From RPQJ01 sp963706535 (lineage in GTDB: Bacteria > Pseudomonadota > Gammaproteobacteria > Steroidobacterales > Steroidobacteraceae), in contig CAVPMU010000024.1 in the NCBI GenBank assembly GCA_963706535.1, forward strand, positions 1-64,000: DNA of 64,000 bases, read 5' to 3'. The notes beneath the pieces are model-generated. The model saw nothing but the letters and a program-made list of their open reading frames with translations. It searched no databases and had not been told where the DNA came from. Position numbers and translations under genes: made by a program. Below are positions 1 through 7,651 of the stretch, in pieces; position 1 is the stretch's first letter, and every line of letters starts with the position of its first letter.

Positions 1-159
1 CAGGAAGAACTCGTGCTTCTGGTCGCCCTCGGGGAAGATGATCGCTTCCTTGTCGAAGCTCACCCGCCGCGCAAGGCTCGCGAGCGTACGGCAATGCTCG
101 GGCGTGAGCCCCTGCACGAAGGGGTGGTGCTGCACCGCGCTCAGTATGTCGTCCGTCAT
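1..159 (-). CDS. Cyclic nucleotide-binding domain protein, N-terminus only
   Basis: Reading leftward from the ATG at 159, 53 codons run off the window edge. The peptide begins MTDDILSAVQHHPFVQGLTP and continues with a stretch resembling the first helix and strands of a Crp/cNMP-binding fold (LASLARRVSFDKEAIIFPEGD), where such proteins typically read 'F.aG..iF.eGd'. Only the start of the effector-binding domain is visible, so it cannot be told whether this is a transcription factor, a channel-like sensor or a stand-alone domain. It is divergent from the thioesterase-like gene starting at 213, leaving about 53 bases of shared upstream DNA. Confidence 0.6.
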   Translation of the reverse strand, partial: MTDDILSAVQHHPFVQGLTPEHCRTLASLARRVSFDKEAIIFPEGDQKHEFFL

Positions 160-212
160 GGCGCCCCCTGGAATTGCGATCCCGGCCGGCTGATTCTACG
201 CTTGTGCCCGCC

Positions 213-659
213 ATGAATCCCGGCGACCTGCAGCGCTACCTCCACGACCGGATCCCGCTCGCGCGCGCGATGCAGGTCGAGGTGCGCGCCGCGACGACCA
301 ACGGCGTCGAGATCTACGCACCGCTCGAGCCCAACATCAACCACCGCGACACGGTGATCGGCGGCAGCGCCTCGGCCGTCGCGATCCTCGCCGCGTGGTC
401 CGCGCCGTACGTGCGGATGCGCGCCGCGGGCCGGGCCGGCTGGCTGGTGATCCGCCGCAACCGCATGTCCTACGAGCGGCCGATCGTCGCGGGGTTCACC
501 GCCACGGCCGCCCCGCCGGACGACGCGGCCTGGGCGAAGGCGGTCGCCGCGCTGGCCAAGGGCCGCCCCGCCCGCGTGAGCATGAGCGTGACGCTCGAGT
601 GCCAGGGAGAGGCCGTCGGGCGGCTGGACGGAGAGTTCGTCGTGATGCCCGTGGCCTGA
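213..659 (+). CDS. YiiD C-terminal-type thioesterase (hotdog fold)
   Basis: A 148-residue protein beginning MNPGDLQRYLHDRIPLARAM. The segment APLEPNINHRDTVIGGSASAVAILAAW near residues 38-65 matches the active-site region of the YiiD_C putative thioesterase family (NHxxTxFGGS-type motif), and the length is that of a single hotdog domain. The family is thought to hydrolyse acyl-CoA or acyl-ACP thioesters, but the substrate is unknown. The ATG at 213 was preferred to an upstream in-frame start at 174 because it aligns with the family start and leaves a separate promoter region for the divergent gene. It is followed directly by a structured repeat element. Confidence 0.7.
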   Translation: MNPGDLQRYLHDRIPLARAMQVEVRAATTNGVEIYAPLEPNINHRDTVIGGSASAVAILAAWSAPYVRMRAAGRAGWLVIRRNRMSYERPIVAGFTATAAPPDDAAWAKAVAALAKGRPARVSMSVTLECQGEAVGRLDGEFVVMPVA

Positions 660-663
660 CGAG

Positions 664-747
664 GGAAGGGGATAGGGGATAGGGGATAGTGCAGGAGCCG
701 GATCGGCCGACTGTGTCGGCCTCTTCACTGTCCCCTATCCCCTATCC
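664..747. repeat. Nested palindromic element A1 (GGGGATA tract plus GGCCGAC hairpin)
   Basis: A left arm of GGGGATA repeats (664-691) ending in AGTG is complementary to a right arm CACTGTCCCCTATCC (from 726). Between the arms sits a perfect inner hairpin GGCCGAC-TGT-GTCGGCC (705-721). The 26 bases at 704-729 recur exactly at 20523-20548. The element lies between the convergent 3' ends of the thioesterase and acyl-CoA dehydrogenase genes, so a role as bidirectional terminator or REP-like repeat is plausible. Confidence 0.8.
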
Positions 748-761
748 GCTATCCGCTCTCT

Positions 762-1907
762 TCAGAGCGAGCGCGCAATGATTTCCTTCATGATCTCGTT
801 GGCGCCGCCGTAGATGCGCTGCACCCGCGCATCCGTATAGAGCTGCGAGATCGGGTATTCGCGCATGTAGCCGTAGCCGCCGAAGAGCTGCAGGCACTCG
901 TCCATGACGCGGCACTGCGTGTCCGTGACCCACAGCTTGGCCATCGAGGCGGTGACGGTGTCGAGCTTGCCGTCCTTCAGCTTCTGCAGGCAGTCGTCGA
1001 CGTACACCCGCGCCACGTTCACCTGGGTCTTGACCTCGGCGAGCTTGAAACGCGTGTTCTGCATCTCTAGCAGCGCCTGGCCGAACGCCTTGCGGCTGCG
1101 GGTGTAGTCCACGGTGAGCGCGAGCGCGTACTCCATCGCGGCCACGCCACCCACGGCCATCAGCGTGCGTTCGTAGGGCAGGTCGCGCATCAGCTGGATG
1201 AAGCCCTGTCCTTCCGCCGGGCCGAGCAGGTTCGCGGCCGGCACGCGGCAGTCGTCGAGGAAGAACTCCGCCGTGTCCCAGCCGTTCTGGCCGATCTTGT
1301 CGAGCACCCGCCCGACCCGGTAGCCCGGCAGGTCGTGCGGCTCGACCATGATGATCGAGATGCCCTTGGCGCCCCTGGCCGGGTCGGTCCTGGCGACGAC
1401 GCCGACGAGCCCGGCGTGCAGTCCGTTCGAGATGAACGTCTTCGAGCCGTTCAGCACGTAGTGGTCGCCTTGGCGCTCGGCGCCGGTCTTGACCGCCTGC
1501 AGGTCCGAGCCGGCGCCGGGCTCCGTCATCGCGATGGCGCCCACCAGTTCGCCCGACGCCATGCGCGGCAGCCAGTCGAGCTTCTGCGCCTCGGTGCCGT
1601 AGTTGAGCACGTAGTGCGCGAGGATGCTGTGCACCATGTGGCCGACGCTGGTGATGCCGCGCCGGTTCATCTCCTCCGCCACCACGGCCTCGTGCCGAAC
1701 GTCGCCGCCGAGGCCGCCGTATTCCGCCGGGATGTCGGTGCACAGCAGGCCGACCTCGCCCGCCTTGTTCCAGATCCCGCGGTCCACGTGGTGCTGCTCG
1801 CGCCAGCGCGCGTCGTTCGGGACGACCTCGTTCTCGACGAACCGCCGCGCCGTCTCGCGGAACATCTCGAGTTCGTCGTCCATCCAGGGGGATCGGCAAT
1901 CGCTCAC
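762..1907 (-). CDS. Acyl-CoA dehydrogenase
   Basis: An FAD-dependent acyl-CoA dehydrogenase of 381 residues, the usual family length. It oxidises an acyl-CoA to the enoyl-CoA and passes electrons to ETF. Visible signatures are AIAMTEPGAGSDL (FAD/substrate region), GSKTFISNG and, near the C-terminus, QLFGGYGYMREYPISQLYTDARVQRIYGGANEIMK interrupted only by normal family variation. The GTG at 1907 is chosen because homologues usually have 'SPWM' before the first helix; the ATG at 1883 is the alternative. The substrate chain length cannot be read from the sequence. It is a single gene on this strand, convergent with the thioesterase. Confidence 0.9.
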   Translation of the reverse strand: MSDCRSPWMDDELEMFRETARRFVENEVVPNDARWREQHHVDRGIWNKAGEVGLLCTDIPAEYGGLGGDVRHEAVVAEEMNRRGITSVGHMVHSILAHYVLNYGTEAQKLDWLPRMASGELVGAIAMTEPGAGSDLQAVKTGAERQGDHYVLNGSKTFISNGLHAGLVGVVARTDPARGAKGISIIMVEPHDLPGYRVGRVLDKIGQNGWDTAEFFLDDCRVPAANLLGPAEGQGFIQLMRDLPYERTLMAVGGVAAMEYALALTVDYTRSRKAFGQALLEMQNTRFKLAEVKTQVNVARVYVDDCLQKLKDGKLDTVTASMAKLWVTDTQCRVMDECLQLFGGYGYMREYPISQLYTDARVQRIYGGANEIMKEIIARSL

Positions 1908-2005
1908 GGTGGCTACTCGTTGCACGCTGCGGGGCCGGTCATCACAACTGGAAACTGGTGTTCTTGTCCAGAGGCAGATACTTTTGCAGGCCAGGGGGTG
2001 GACCG

Positions 2006-3505
2006 ATGAACGAAAAGCTCTCACGCCGCGAGCTGCTGCAGGCGGCATTCGCGATCCCGGCCGCGGCCGCGCTGGCAGGGTGTCCATCCGGCGCTGCCGG
2101 CAAGACCGGGCCCGGGCCGCTGGCGGACCTCGACGCGACGGCGACGGCCGAGGCGATCGCCCGGGGCGAGTTGTCGGTGCGCGAGGCCGTCGAAGCGGCG
2201 ATCAGGCGCGCCGAGGCCGTCGAGCCGCGCATCAACGCGGTGGTGACCGAGGCGTACGACCGGGCCCGCGCGAGCGCTGCCGGCGCCTTCTCCGGCCCGT
2301 TCGCGGGCGTGCCCACGTTCGTCAAGGACCTCGACGACGTTCGCGGCCTGCCTACGCACTCGGGCTCACGGTCCTTCGGGCTCGAACCGGCGACCGGCCA
2401 GGGCCCGTACGTGGATGCGCTCGAGCGTTCGGGGCTCGTCTTCCTCGGCAAGAGCAGCACGCCTGAGTTCGGACTCACGGCCTCGACGGAGCCGCTGCTG
2501 CACGGCCCGACGCGCAACCCGTGGAACCTCGAGCACAGCCCGGGCGGCTCGTCCGGCGGTGCCGCGGCGCTGGTCGCGGCGCGCGTCGTGCCCATCGCGC
2601 ACGCGACCGATGGCGGCGGGTCGATACGCGTCCCCGCCGCCTGTTGCGGCGTGTTCGGGCTCAAGCCCTCGCGCGGCCGCGCGGTCCCGCTCGGCCGGCC
2701 CATCGGCCCGGTGGACATCGCCGCGAGCCATGCCGTTTCCATCTCCGTCCGTGACAGCGCGCGCTGGCTTGCGGTCACCGAGCGCACCGGCGGCGACAAG
2801 GTATACCCCGCCGACGGCATGATCGGCGGGCCATCCACGCGGCGGCTGCGCATCGCCCTCGATCTCGAAACCATGATGGGCTCGCCCGTGGACCCCGAGG
2901 TGCGCGCCGCCCTGGAAGACACGGCGCGCAAGTGCGAGGCACTGGGACACCGGGTCGAGGTGGCGCCACTGCCCCTCGCCAAGCGTGAGTTCGCCGAGGC
3001 CTTCATCCTCTACTGGTCCTCCGGCGCCGCACGCATCGCGGACGGACTCGCGAAGCGACTCGGCCGTCCCGTCACCAACGCGGATCTCGAGCCCTGGACG
3101 CTCGGACTGCGCGACTATTTCCTGCAGCGGCGCGACGGCTTCAACGCGGCCGTGGCCACGCTGCAGGCGTCCTCGGCCACCGTCGCCACGTTCTTCGAGG
3201 CGCACGACGTGCTGCTCACCCCGGTGCTCGCGAAGCCGCCACCGCGGATCGGCGAGCTGGCACCGGACCTGCCGTTCGACGTGCACTACGCGAACGCACT
3301 CGGCTACCTCGGATTCACGCCGGTGCAGAACGGCAGCGGCACACCCGGCATGTCCGTGCCCCTGCATTGGTCGCAGGCGGGCCTGCCCATCGGCAGTCAC
3401 TTTGCCGCGCGCGCGGGCGACGAGCGCACGCTGCTCGAGCTGGCCTACGAACTCGAGGCGGCCTTTCCCTGGGCGGGCAGGCGGCCCGCGCTCGCCGCCA
3501 CCTGA
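2006..3505 (+). CDS. Amidase (amidase signature family), predicted Tat-type lipoprotein
   Basis: A 499-residue amidase-signature enzyme hydrolysing a C-N bond in an unidentified amide. The Ser-cisSer-Lys triad is visible as K107 (TFVKDLDD), S183 (PGGSSGG) and S206 (GGGSIRVPA). The N-terminus, with SRRELLQAAFAIP followed by LAGC, looks like a twin-arginine-type signal ending in a lipobox, so the enzyme is probably exported and lipid-anchored. The ATG at 2006 has a purine-rich ribosome site (CAGGGGG) at good spacing. The 3' end overlaps the convergent hydrolase remnant by about 60 bases. Confidence 0.88.
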   Translation: MNEKLSRRELLQAAFAIPAAAALAGCPSGAAGKTGPGPLADLDATATAEAIARGELSVREAVEAAIRRAEAVEPRINAVVTEAYDRARASAAGAFSGPFAGVPTFVKDLDDVRGLPTHSGSRSFGLEPATGQGPYVDALERSGLVFLGKSSTPEFGLTASTEPLLHGPTRNPWNLEHSPGGSSGGAAALVAARVVPIAHATDGGGSIRVPAACCGVFGLKPSRGRAVPLGRPIGPVDIAASHAVSISVRDSARWLAVTERTGGDKVYPADGMIGGPSTRRLRIALDLETMMGSPVDPEVRAALEDTARKCEALGHRVEVAPLPLAKREFAEAFILYWSSGAARIADGLAKRLGRPVTNADLEPWTLGLRDYFLQRRDGFNAAVATLQASSATVATFFEAHDVLLTPVLAKPPPRIGELAPDLPFDVHYANALGYLGFTPVQNGSGTPGMSVPLHWSQAGLPIGSHFAARAGDERTLLELAYELEAAFPWAGRRPALAAT

Positions 3506-4020
3506 GAGGCCGTCGCGCGCGTCGCGTGGTCGGCAATCAGCGAGGCGAGGCGCTCGAACAACTGCGGCGGGAAATCGTGGCCGAACCCGTCGATCGCCAC
3601 CAGGCGGCTGTTCGGGATCTTCACGGCCGTGTCCACGCCGCAGGCGAAGGGCACCAGCGGGTCGGCACGCCTGTGGATGACTAGGGTCGGGCAGGTGATG
3701 CGGCGCAACTGCGGGCTGCGATCGCCGTTCGCGATGATCGCGACCAGCTGGCGCACGACCCCGGCCGGGTGGTAGCCGCGCAGCACGGACTGGCGGATGC
3801 GCGCATGCATCTCCTCGGGCGGGGTGGGATAGCCCGGGCTGCCGATGATGGTGAAGGTGCGCACGAGGTGGCACGTCACGGCCTCCACGTCCCCGGGATT
3901 CGGCGGCCGGTGCAGCAGCTGGCGCTGCACCTTGCGCTTCGCCTGCGGCAGGTGGCGTGCGCCGGTCGAGGACATGATGGAGGTGAGCGACTGTCGATGC
4001 TCCATGGTCGCAGGCGCCAC
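3445..4020 (-). pseudogene. Alpha/beta hydrolase, 5'-truncated remnant
   Basis: About 185 residues correspond to the C-terminal half of an alpha/beta hydrolase. They start where homologues read 'RVLSLTSIMSSTG' just after the nucleophile elbow (here MEHRQSLTSIMSSTG), pass the acid-bearing region TLVIHRRADPLVP, and end with the histidine loop IDGFGHDFPPQLFERLA. The N-terminal half, including the GxSxG nucleophile, is absent: upstream DNA is the promoter region and start of the ABC exporter on the other strand. The product could not be catalytic, so it is called a pseudogene. The left end runs into the amidase 3' end. Confidence 0.7.
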
Positions 4021-4074
4021 GCCATTACTCCAGCCCGGGTGCGCTAGAGTTCGCGCTGCCAACCCGAGGACCAC

Positions 4075-5849
4075 ATGCCCGATCCCGCCATCCCCGACCA
4101 ACCGAAGAGCCGCTCGCTCGAGCCCCTGCGGTCGCTGCTGCCGTTCCTGCGACCCTACCGGGTGACGCTGCTGCTCGCGCTCGGGGCGCTGCTCGTGGCG
4201 GCCGCCGCGATGCTCGCGCTGCCGGTGGCGCTGCGCCAGCTGATCGACGAGGGCATGACTCCGCAGCCACGAGACCATCAATCGCTACTTCGTCGCGTTC
4301 ATGGCCGCCGCCGGCGTGTTCGGCGTATTCGCGGCGCTGCGCTTCTACCTCGTCACCTGGCTCGGCGAGCGCGTGGTGGCGGACCTGCGCGAAGCGGTGT
4401 ACGGCCGCGTCATCCGCATGGACCCGGCCTTCTTCGAAGTGACGCGCATCGGCGAGGTGCTGTCGCGCCTCACGGCCGACACCACGCTGGTGCAGTCCAT
4501 CGCGGGCGTGAACCTGTCCATCACGCTGCGCTCCTCGATCACGATCGTGGGCAGTCTCGTCATGCTCGCCGTCACGAGCCTCAAGCTCACCGCGCTGATC
4601 CTGGTGCTGATCCCGGTGATGATCGTGCCGCTCGTGGTGCTCGGGCGCCGCGTGCGCAAGCTCTCGCGCGCCTCGCAGGACCGCATCGCCGACACCAGCG
4701 GCCTCGCCGACGAGACGCTGAACGCCATCCAGACCGTGCAGGCGTTCACGCTCGAGGAGCAGAATGCGCGGCGCTACGGCGCCGCCGTGGAAGACTCGTT
4801 CCAGGCCGCCGTGCAGCGCACGCGGGTGCGGTCGTCGCTCACCGCGCTCGCGACCATGCTGATCTTCGGCGGAGTCACCTTCGTGCTGTGGGTGGGCGCC
4901 CACGACGTGATCCGCGGCGCGATGACCGGCGGGCAGCTGAGCCAGTTCCTGCTCTACGCCGTCTACGTCGCGATCGCGACCGCGTCGCTCAGCGAGATGT
5001 GGGGCGAGATACAGCGGGCGGCGGGCGCCATGGAGCGGCTGGTCGAGCTCAAGAACGCCGAACCGGTCATCGTCAGTCCCCTCGAGCCCGTGCCGCTGCC
5101 CGAGCCCGGCCGGGGTGAGATCCGATTCGAGCGCGTCACGTTCTCCTACCCGTCGCGACCCGAAACCCGGGCGCTGGCCAACGTCGACCTCGCGATCCGT
5201 CCCGGCGAGACCGTCGCCTTCGTCGGTCCGTCGGGCGCCGGCAAGAGCACGGTGTTCCAGCTGCTGCTGCGCTTCTACGACCCCGCACGGGGGCGTATCT
5301 TGATCGACGGCGTGGACATCGCCCGGGCCGACCCGCAGGCCGTGCAACGTCGCATCGGCCTGGTGCCACAGGACACCGTGCTGTTCGCGGCGAGTGCGCG
5401 CGAGAACATCCGCTACGAACATGCCGGGCGCGAGTGATGCGGAGACAGAGGTCGCCGCGCGCGCCGCCGCGGCCGACGAATTCATCGCGCGGCTGCCACA
5501 GGGCTACGACACCTTCCTCGGCGAGCGCGGCACGCGCCTCTCGGGCGGGCAGCGCCAGCGCATCGCGATCGCGCGCGCCATCCTGCGCGACCCGCCCATC
5601 CTGCTGCTCGACGAGGCCACCAGTGCGCTCGACGCCGAGAGCGAGCGCCTGGTGCAGGAGGCGCTCGAGCGGCTGATGCGCGGCCGCACCACGATCGTCA
5701 TCGCGCACCGCCTCGCCACGGTGCTCGAGGCCGACCGCATCGTGGTCATGGACGAGGGTCGCATCGTCGCGCAGGGCACGCACGGCGAGCTGGTGCGCGG
5801 CAACGAGCTGTACGCGAGGCTCGCCGCACTGCAGTTCGCGACGACCTGA
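4075..5849 (+). pseudogene. ABC exporter, fused permease/ATPase, with two frameshifts
   Basis: The protein is a complete MsbA/ABCB-type half-transporter once two frame changes are allowed. The first frame gives the N-terminus and first membrane helix up to LRQLIDEGM; a one-base excess near 4262 moves to the second frame (from about 4265), which carries the remaining helices and Walker A (GPSGAGKST). A second one-base excess in a G run near 5428 moves to the third frame, with the signature LSGGQRQR, Walker B ILLLDEATSALD and H-loop IAHRLAT. Everything expected is present, so sequencing indels are as likely as a true pseudogene. The substrate (lipid, peptide or drug) cannot be inferred. Confidence 0.85.
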
Positions 5850-5861
5850 GCGCCCCCGGAA

Positions 5862-6587
5862 ATGAGCACGCGCGTGAACGAGCTGGGCCAGCCGATCGGC
5901 ACCGAGGTACCCGGGTGGGCGCCGCGGGCGCGGCCGCCGCGCGCGGCGCTGGTTGGACGCTACTGCCGCATCGAGCCCGTCGATCCCGCGCGGCACGCCA
6001 CCGAGCTCTGGGCCGCGAACGCCCTCGACCGCGAAGGACGCATGTGGACCTACCTGCCGGTCGGCCCGTTTGCCTCGCCGGCCGATTACCGGTCGTGGCT
6101 GGAGGCGAAGCAGGCGTCCGATGACCCGCTGTTCTTCGCGATCGTGGACGGGGCGACCGGCCTCGCCGTCGGCGTGGCCTCCTACCTGCGCACCAACCCC
6201 GCCAATGGCAGCATCGAGGTCGGCCACCTGCAGTACTCGCCGCTGCTGCAGCGGACCGCCGCCGCCACCGAGGCGATGTACCTGATGATGAAGCAGGCCT
6301 TCGATCTCGGTTATCGCCGCTACGAGTGGAAGTGCGACGCGCTGAACGACGCCTCGCGCCGCGCGGCCGTACGCCTCGGGTTCACGTTCGAGGGGGTCTT
6401 CCGCCAGGCCGTGGTCTACAAGGGCCGCAGCCGCGATACGGCCTGGTATTCGATCATCGACGCGGAATGGCCGGGGATCGACGCGGCTTACCGGAGCTGG
6501 CTGGACCCTGCCAATTTCGATGAGCTCGGCAGACAGCGCAGCTCCCTTTCGATCCCACGCGCCGGGGACGTTGCCGCGGAAACGTAG
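5862..6587 (+). CDS. GNAT family N-acetyltransferase (RimJ/RimL-like)
   Basis: A 241-residue protein of the Acetyltransf_3 type. The GNAT core runs from about residue 28 (GRYCRIEPVD) to residue 190. Family-typical features are GVASYLRTNPANGSIEVGHL, the helix with a row of bulky residues after TEAMYLMM, and YEWKCDALNDASRRAAVRLGF, the conserved 'N..S...a.kaGF' segment. It presumably transfers acetyl from acetyl-CoA to an amine, but the acceptor is unknown. It starts 12 bases after the ABC exporter stop, so the two may be cotranscribed. A 267-base non-coding stretch with repeats follows. Confidence 0.85.
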   Translation: MSTRVNELGQPIGTEVPGWAPRARPPRAALVGRYCRIEPVDPARHATELWAANALDREGRMWTYLPVGPFASPADYRSWLEAKQASDDPLFFAIVDGATGLAVGVASYLRTNPANGSIEVGHLQYSPLLQRTAAATEAMYLMMKQAFDLGYRRYEWKCDALNDASRRAAVRLGFTFEGVFRQAVVYKGRSRDTAWYSIIDAEWPGIDAAYRSWLDPANFDELGRQRSSLSIPRAGDVAAET

Positions 6588-6639
6588 AGGCCTGGCGGAC
6601 AGGCGGGTTCCGGCGACGAGGTGTTCATTTCCCCTGTTG

Positions 6640-6685
6640 TGCGCATGGATCATGCGCATGAGGCATGCGCATCGGCAGTGCGCAT
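6640..6685. repeat. Four TGCGCAT copies at an exact 13-bp period
   Basis: TGCGCAT starts at 6640, 6653, 6666 and 6679, so every copy is 13 bases after the last, with different 6-base spacers. The motif is itself nearly palindromic (ATGCGCAT in copies 2 and 3). It lies between the GNAT gene and the PaaX-type regulator, about 170 bases upstream of the latter. The regular phasing looks like an iteron-type or cooperative operator array. Confidence 0.85.
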
Positions 6686-6813
6686 GACCCTGTGACAGAG
6701 ACCACCTCGTGGGTCACCTCGGCAGCGGACCAACCGGCCGGAAGCGTTCAGCTGAAACGCGACGGCACCCAGCATTCACGCAGTTTCAGCAATAGACGGA
6801 TGCTGCCGCGCAG

Positions 6814-6825
6814 CGTAATATTACG
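6814..6825. promoter_or_regulatory. Perfect 12-bp palindrome CGTAATATTACG upstream of paaX-like gene
   Basis: CGTAATATTACG sits 30 bases before the PaaX-like start codon in an AT-rich patch (6812-6857) that contrasts with the GC-rich surroundings. A similar half-site, CGTAAT, directly overlaps the ATG at 6851-6856. Position and symmetry suggest an operator or promoter for the paaX-aidB pair, possibly autoregulatory. No experiment-grade promoter consensus is claimed. Confidence 0.5.
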
Positions 6826-6854
6826 GTACTCGCTATTATTGTTCATCGTGCGTA

Positions 6855-7649
6855 ATGAACCTGCAAGCCACCCCGCGCAGCCTGATCCTGAACCTGCTCC
6901 TCGCCACCGAGGGTGAGGGCCAGTCGGCGTGTGAACTGATCGCGGGCTGCGCGCTCTTCGGCATCCGCGAGGGGAGCGTGCGGGTCGCCCTCGTGCGGCT
7001 TGCCGCGGAAGGACTGGTCGAGCCGACCCGACGCGGTGCTTACCGGCTCGGTCCGCGGGCCGCCCCCCTCGCCGAGGACGTCGCGACCTGGCGCCGGGCC
7101 GAAGAGCGCTTGCGGGCGTGGACCGGCGGCTGGATCGCGGTCCACGTCGGGGCGCTCGGACGCAGCAACCGGGTCGCGCTCCGCGCTCGCGACCGCGCGC
7201 TCGCCATGCTCGGGCTGCGCGAACTCGACCGCGGCCTCTACGTGCGCCCGGACAATCTCGTCGGCGGGGTGCGCGAGGTCCGTGAGCGCCTGCACAAGCT
7301 CGGCCTCGACGCGGCGGCTGCCGTATTCGTCGCCACGGATTTCGACCCAAGGCGCGAGGCACGCGCGCGCGGCCTCTGGGACGGCGAGGAACTCACCGCC
7401 CGCTACCGGTCCACCCGCGACGCCCTCGCGCGGTGGCGCGCCCGCAGCGTCTCGCTGGACGCCGAGACCGCCGCGCGGGAAGCCTACGAACTCGGAAACG
7501 ACGCCATCCGCCTGCTCGTATTCGACCCGCTGCTGCCGGCCCCCCTCGTCGACGTCGGCGAACGGCAGGCGCTCGCAGCCGCCGTGCGCGAGCACGACCA
7601 GCTCGGTCGCGCCCTCTGGCGACAGTTCAACTCCCCCACGAGGCCTTGA
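6855..7649 (+). CDS. PaaX family transcriptional regulator
   Basis: A 264-residue protein with the PaaX layout. The N-terminal winged helix-turn-helix has FGIREGSVRVALVRLAAEGL near residues 35-54 as the recognition region and RRGAYRL as the wing. The PaaX-like middle and C-terminal domains follow (YVRPDNL; AYELGNDAIRLLVFDPLLP). Family members are typically repressors that respond to aryl- or acyl-CoA. The gene ends 2 bases before the aidB-like start, so the two are very probably one transcript, and the protein is likely to control that operon. The upstream region holds a palindrome and the TGCGCAT array. Confidence 0.85.
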   Translation: MNLQATPRSLILNLLLATEGEGQSACELIAGCALFGIREGSVRVALVRLAAEGLVEPTRRGAYRLGPRAAPLAEDVATWRRAEERLRAWTGGWIAVHVGALGRSNRVALRARDRALAMLGLRELDRGLYVRPDNLVGGVREVRERLHKLGLDAAAAVFVATDFDPRREARARGLWDGEELTARYRSTRDALARWRARSVSLDAETAAREAYELGNDAIRLLVFDPLLPAPLVDVGERQALAAAVREHDQLGRALWRQFNSPTRP

Positions 7650-7651
7650 CC

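Noticed and set aside
13..216. Plus-strand open frame at the window start
   Set aside because: It opposes the cNMP-binding protein start, has the high-Arg composition of an antisense shadow and matches no family.
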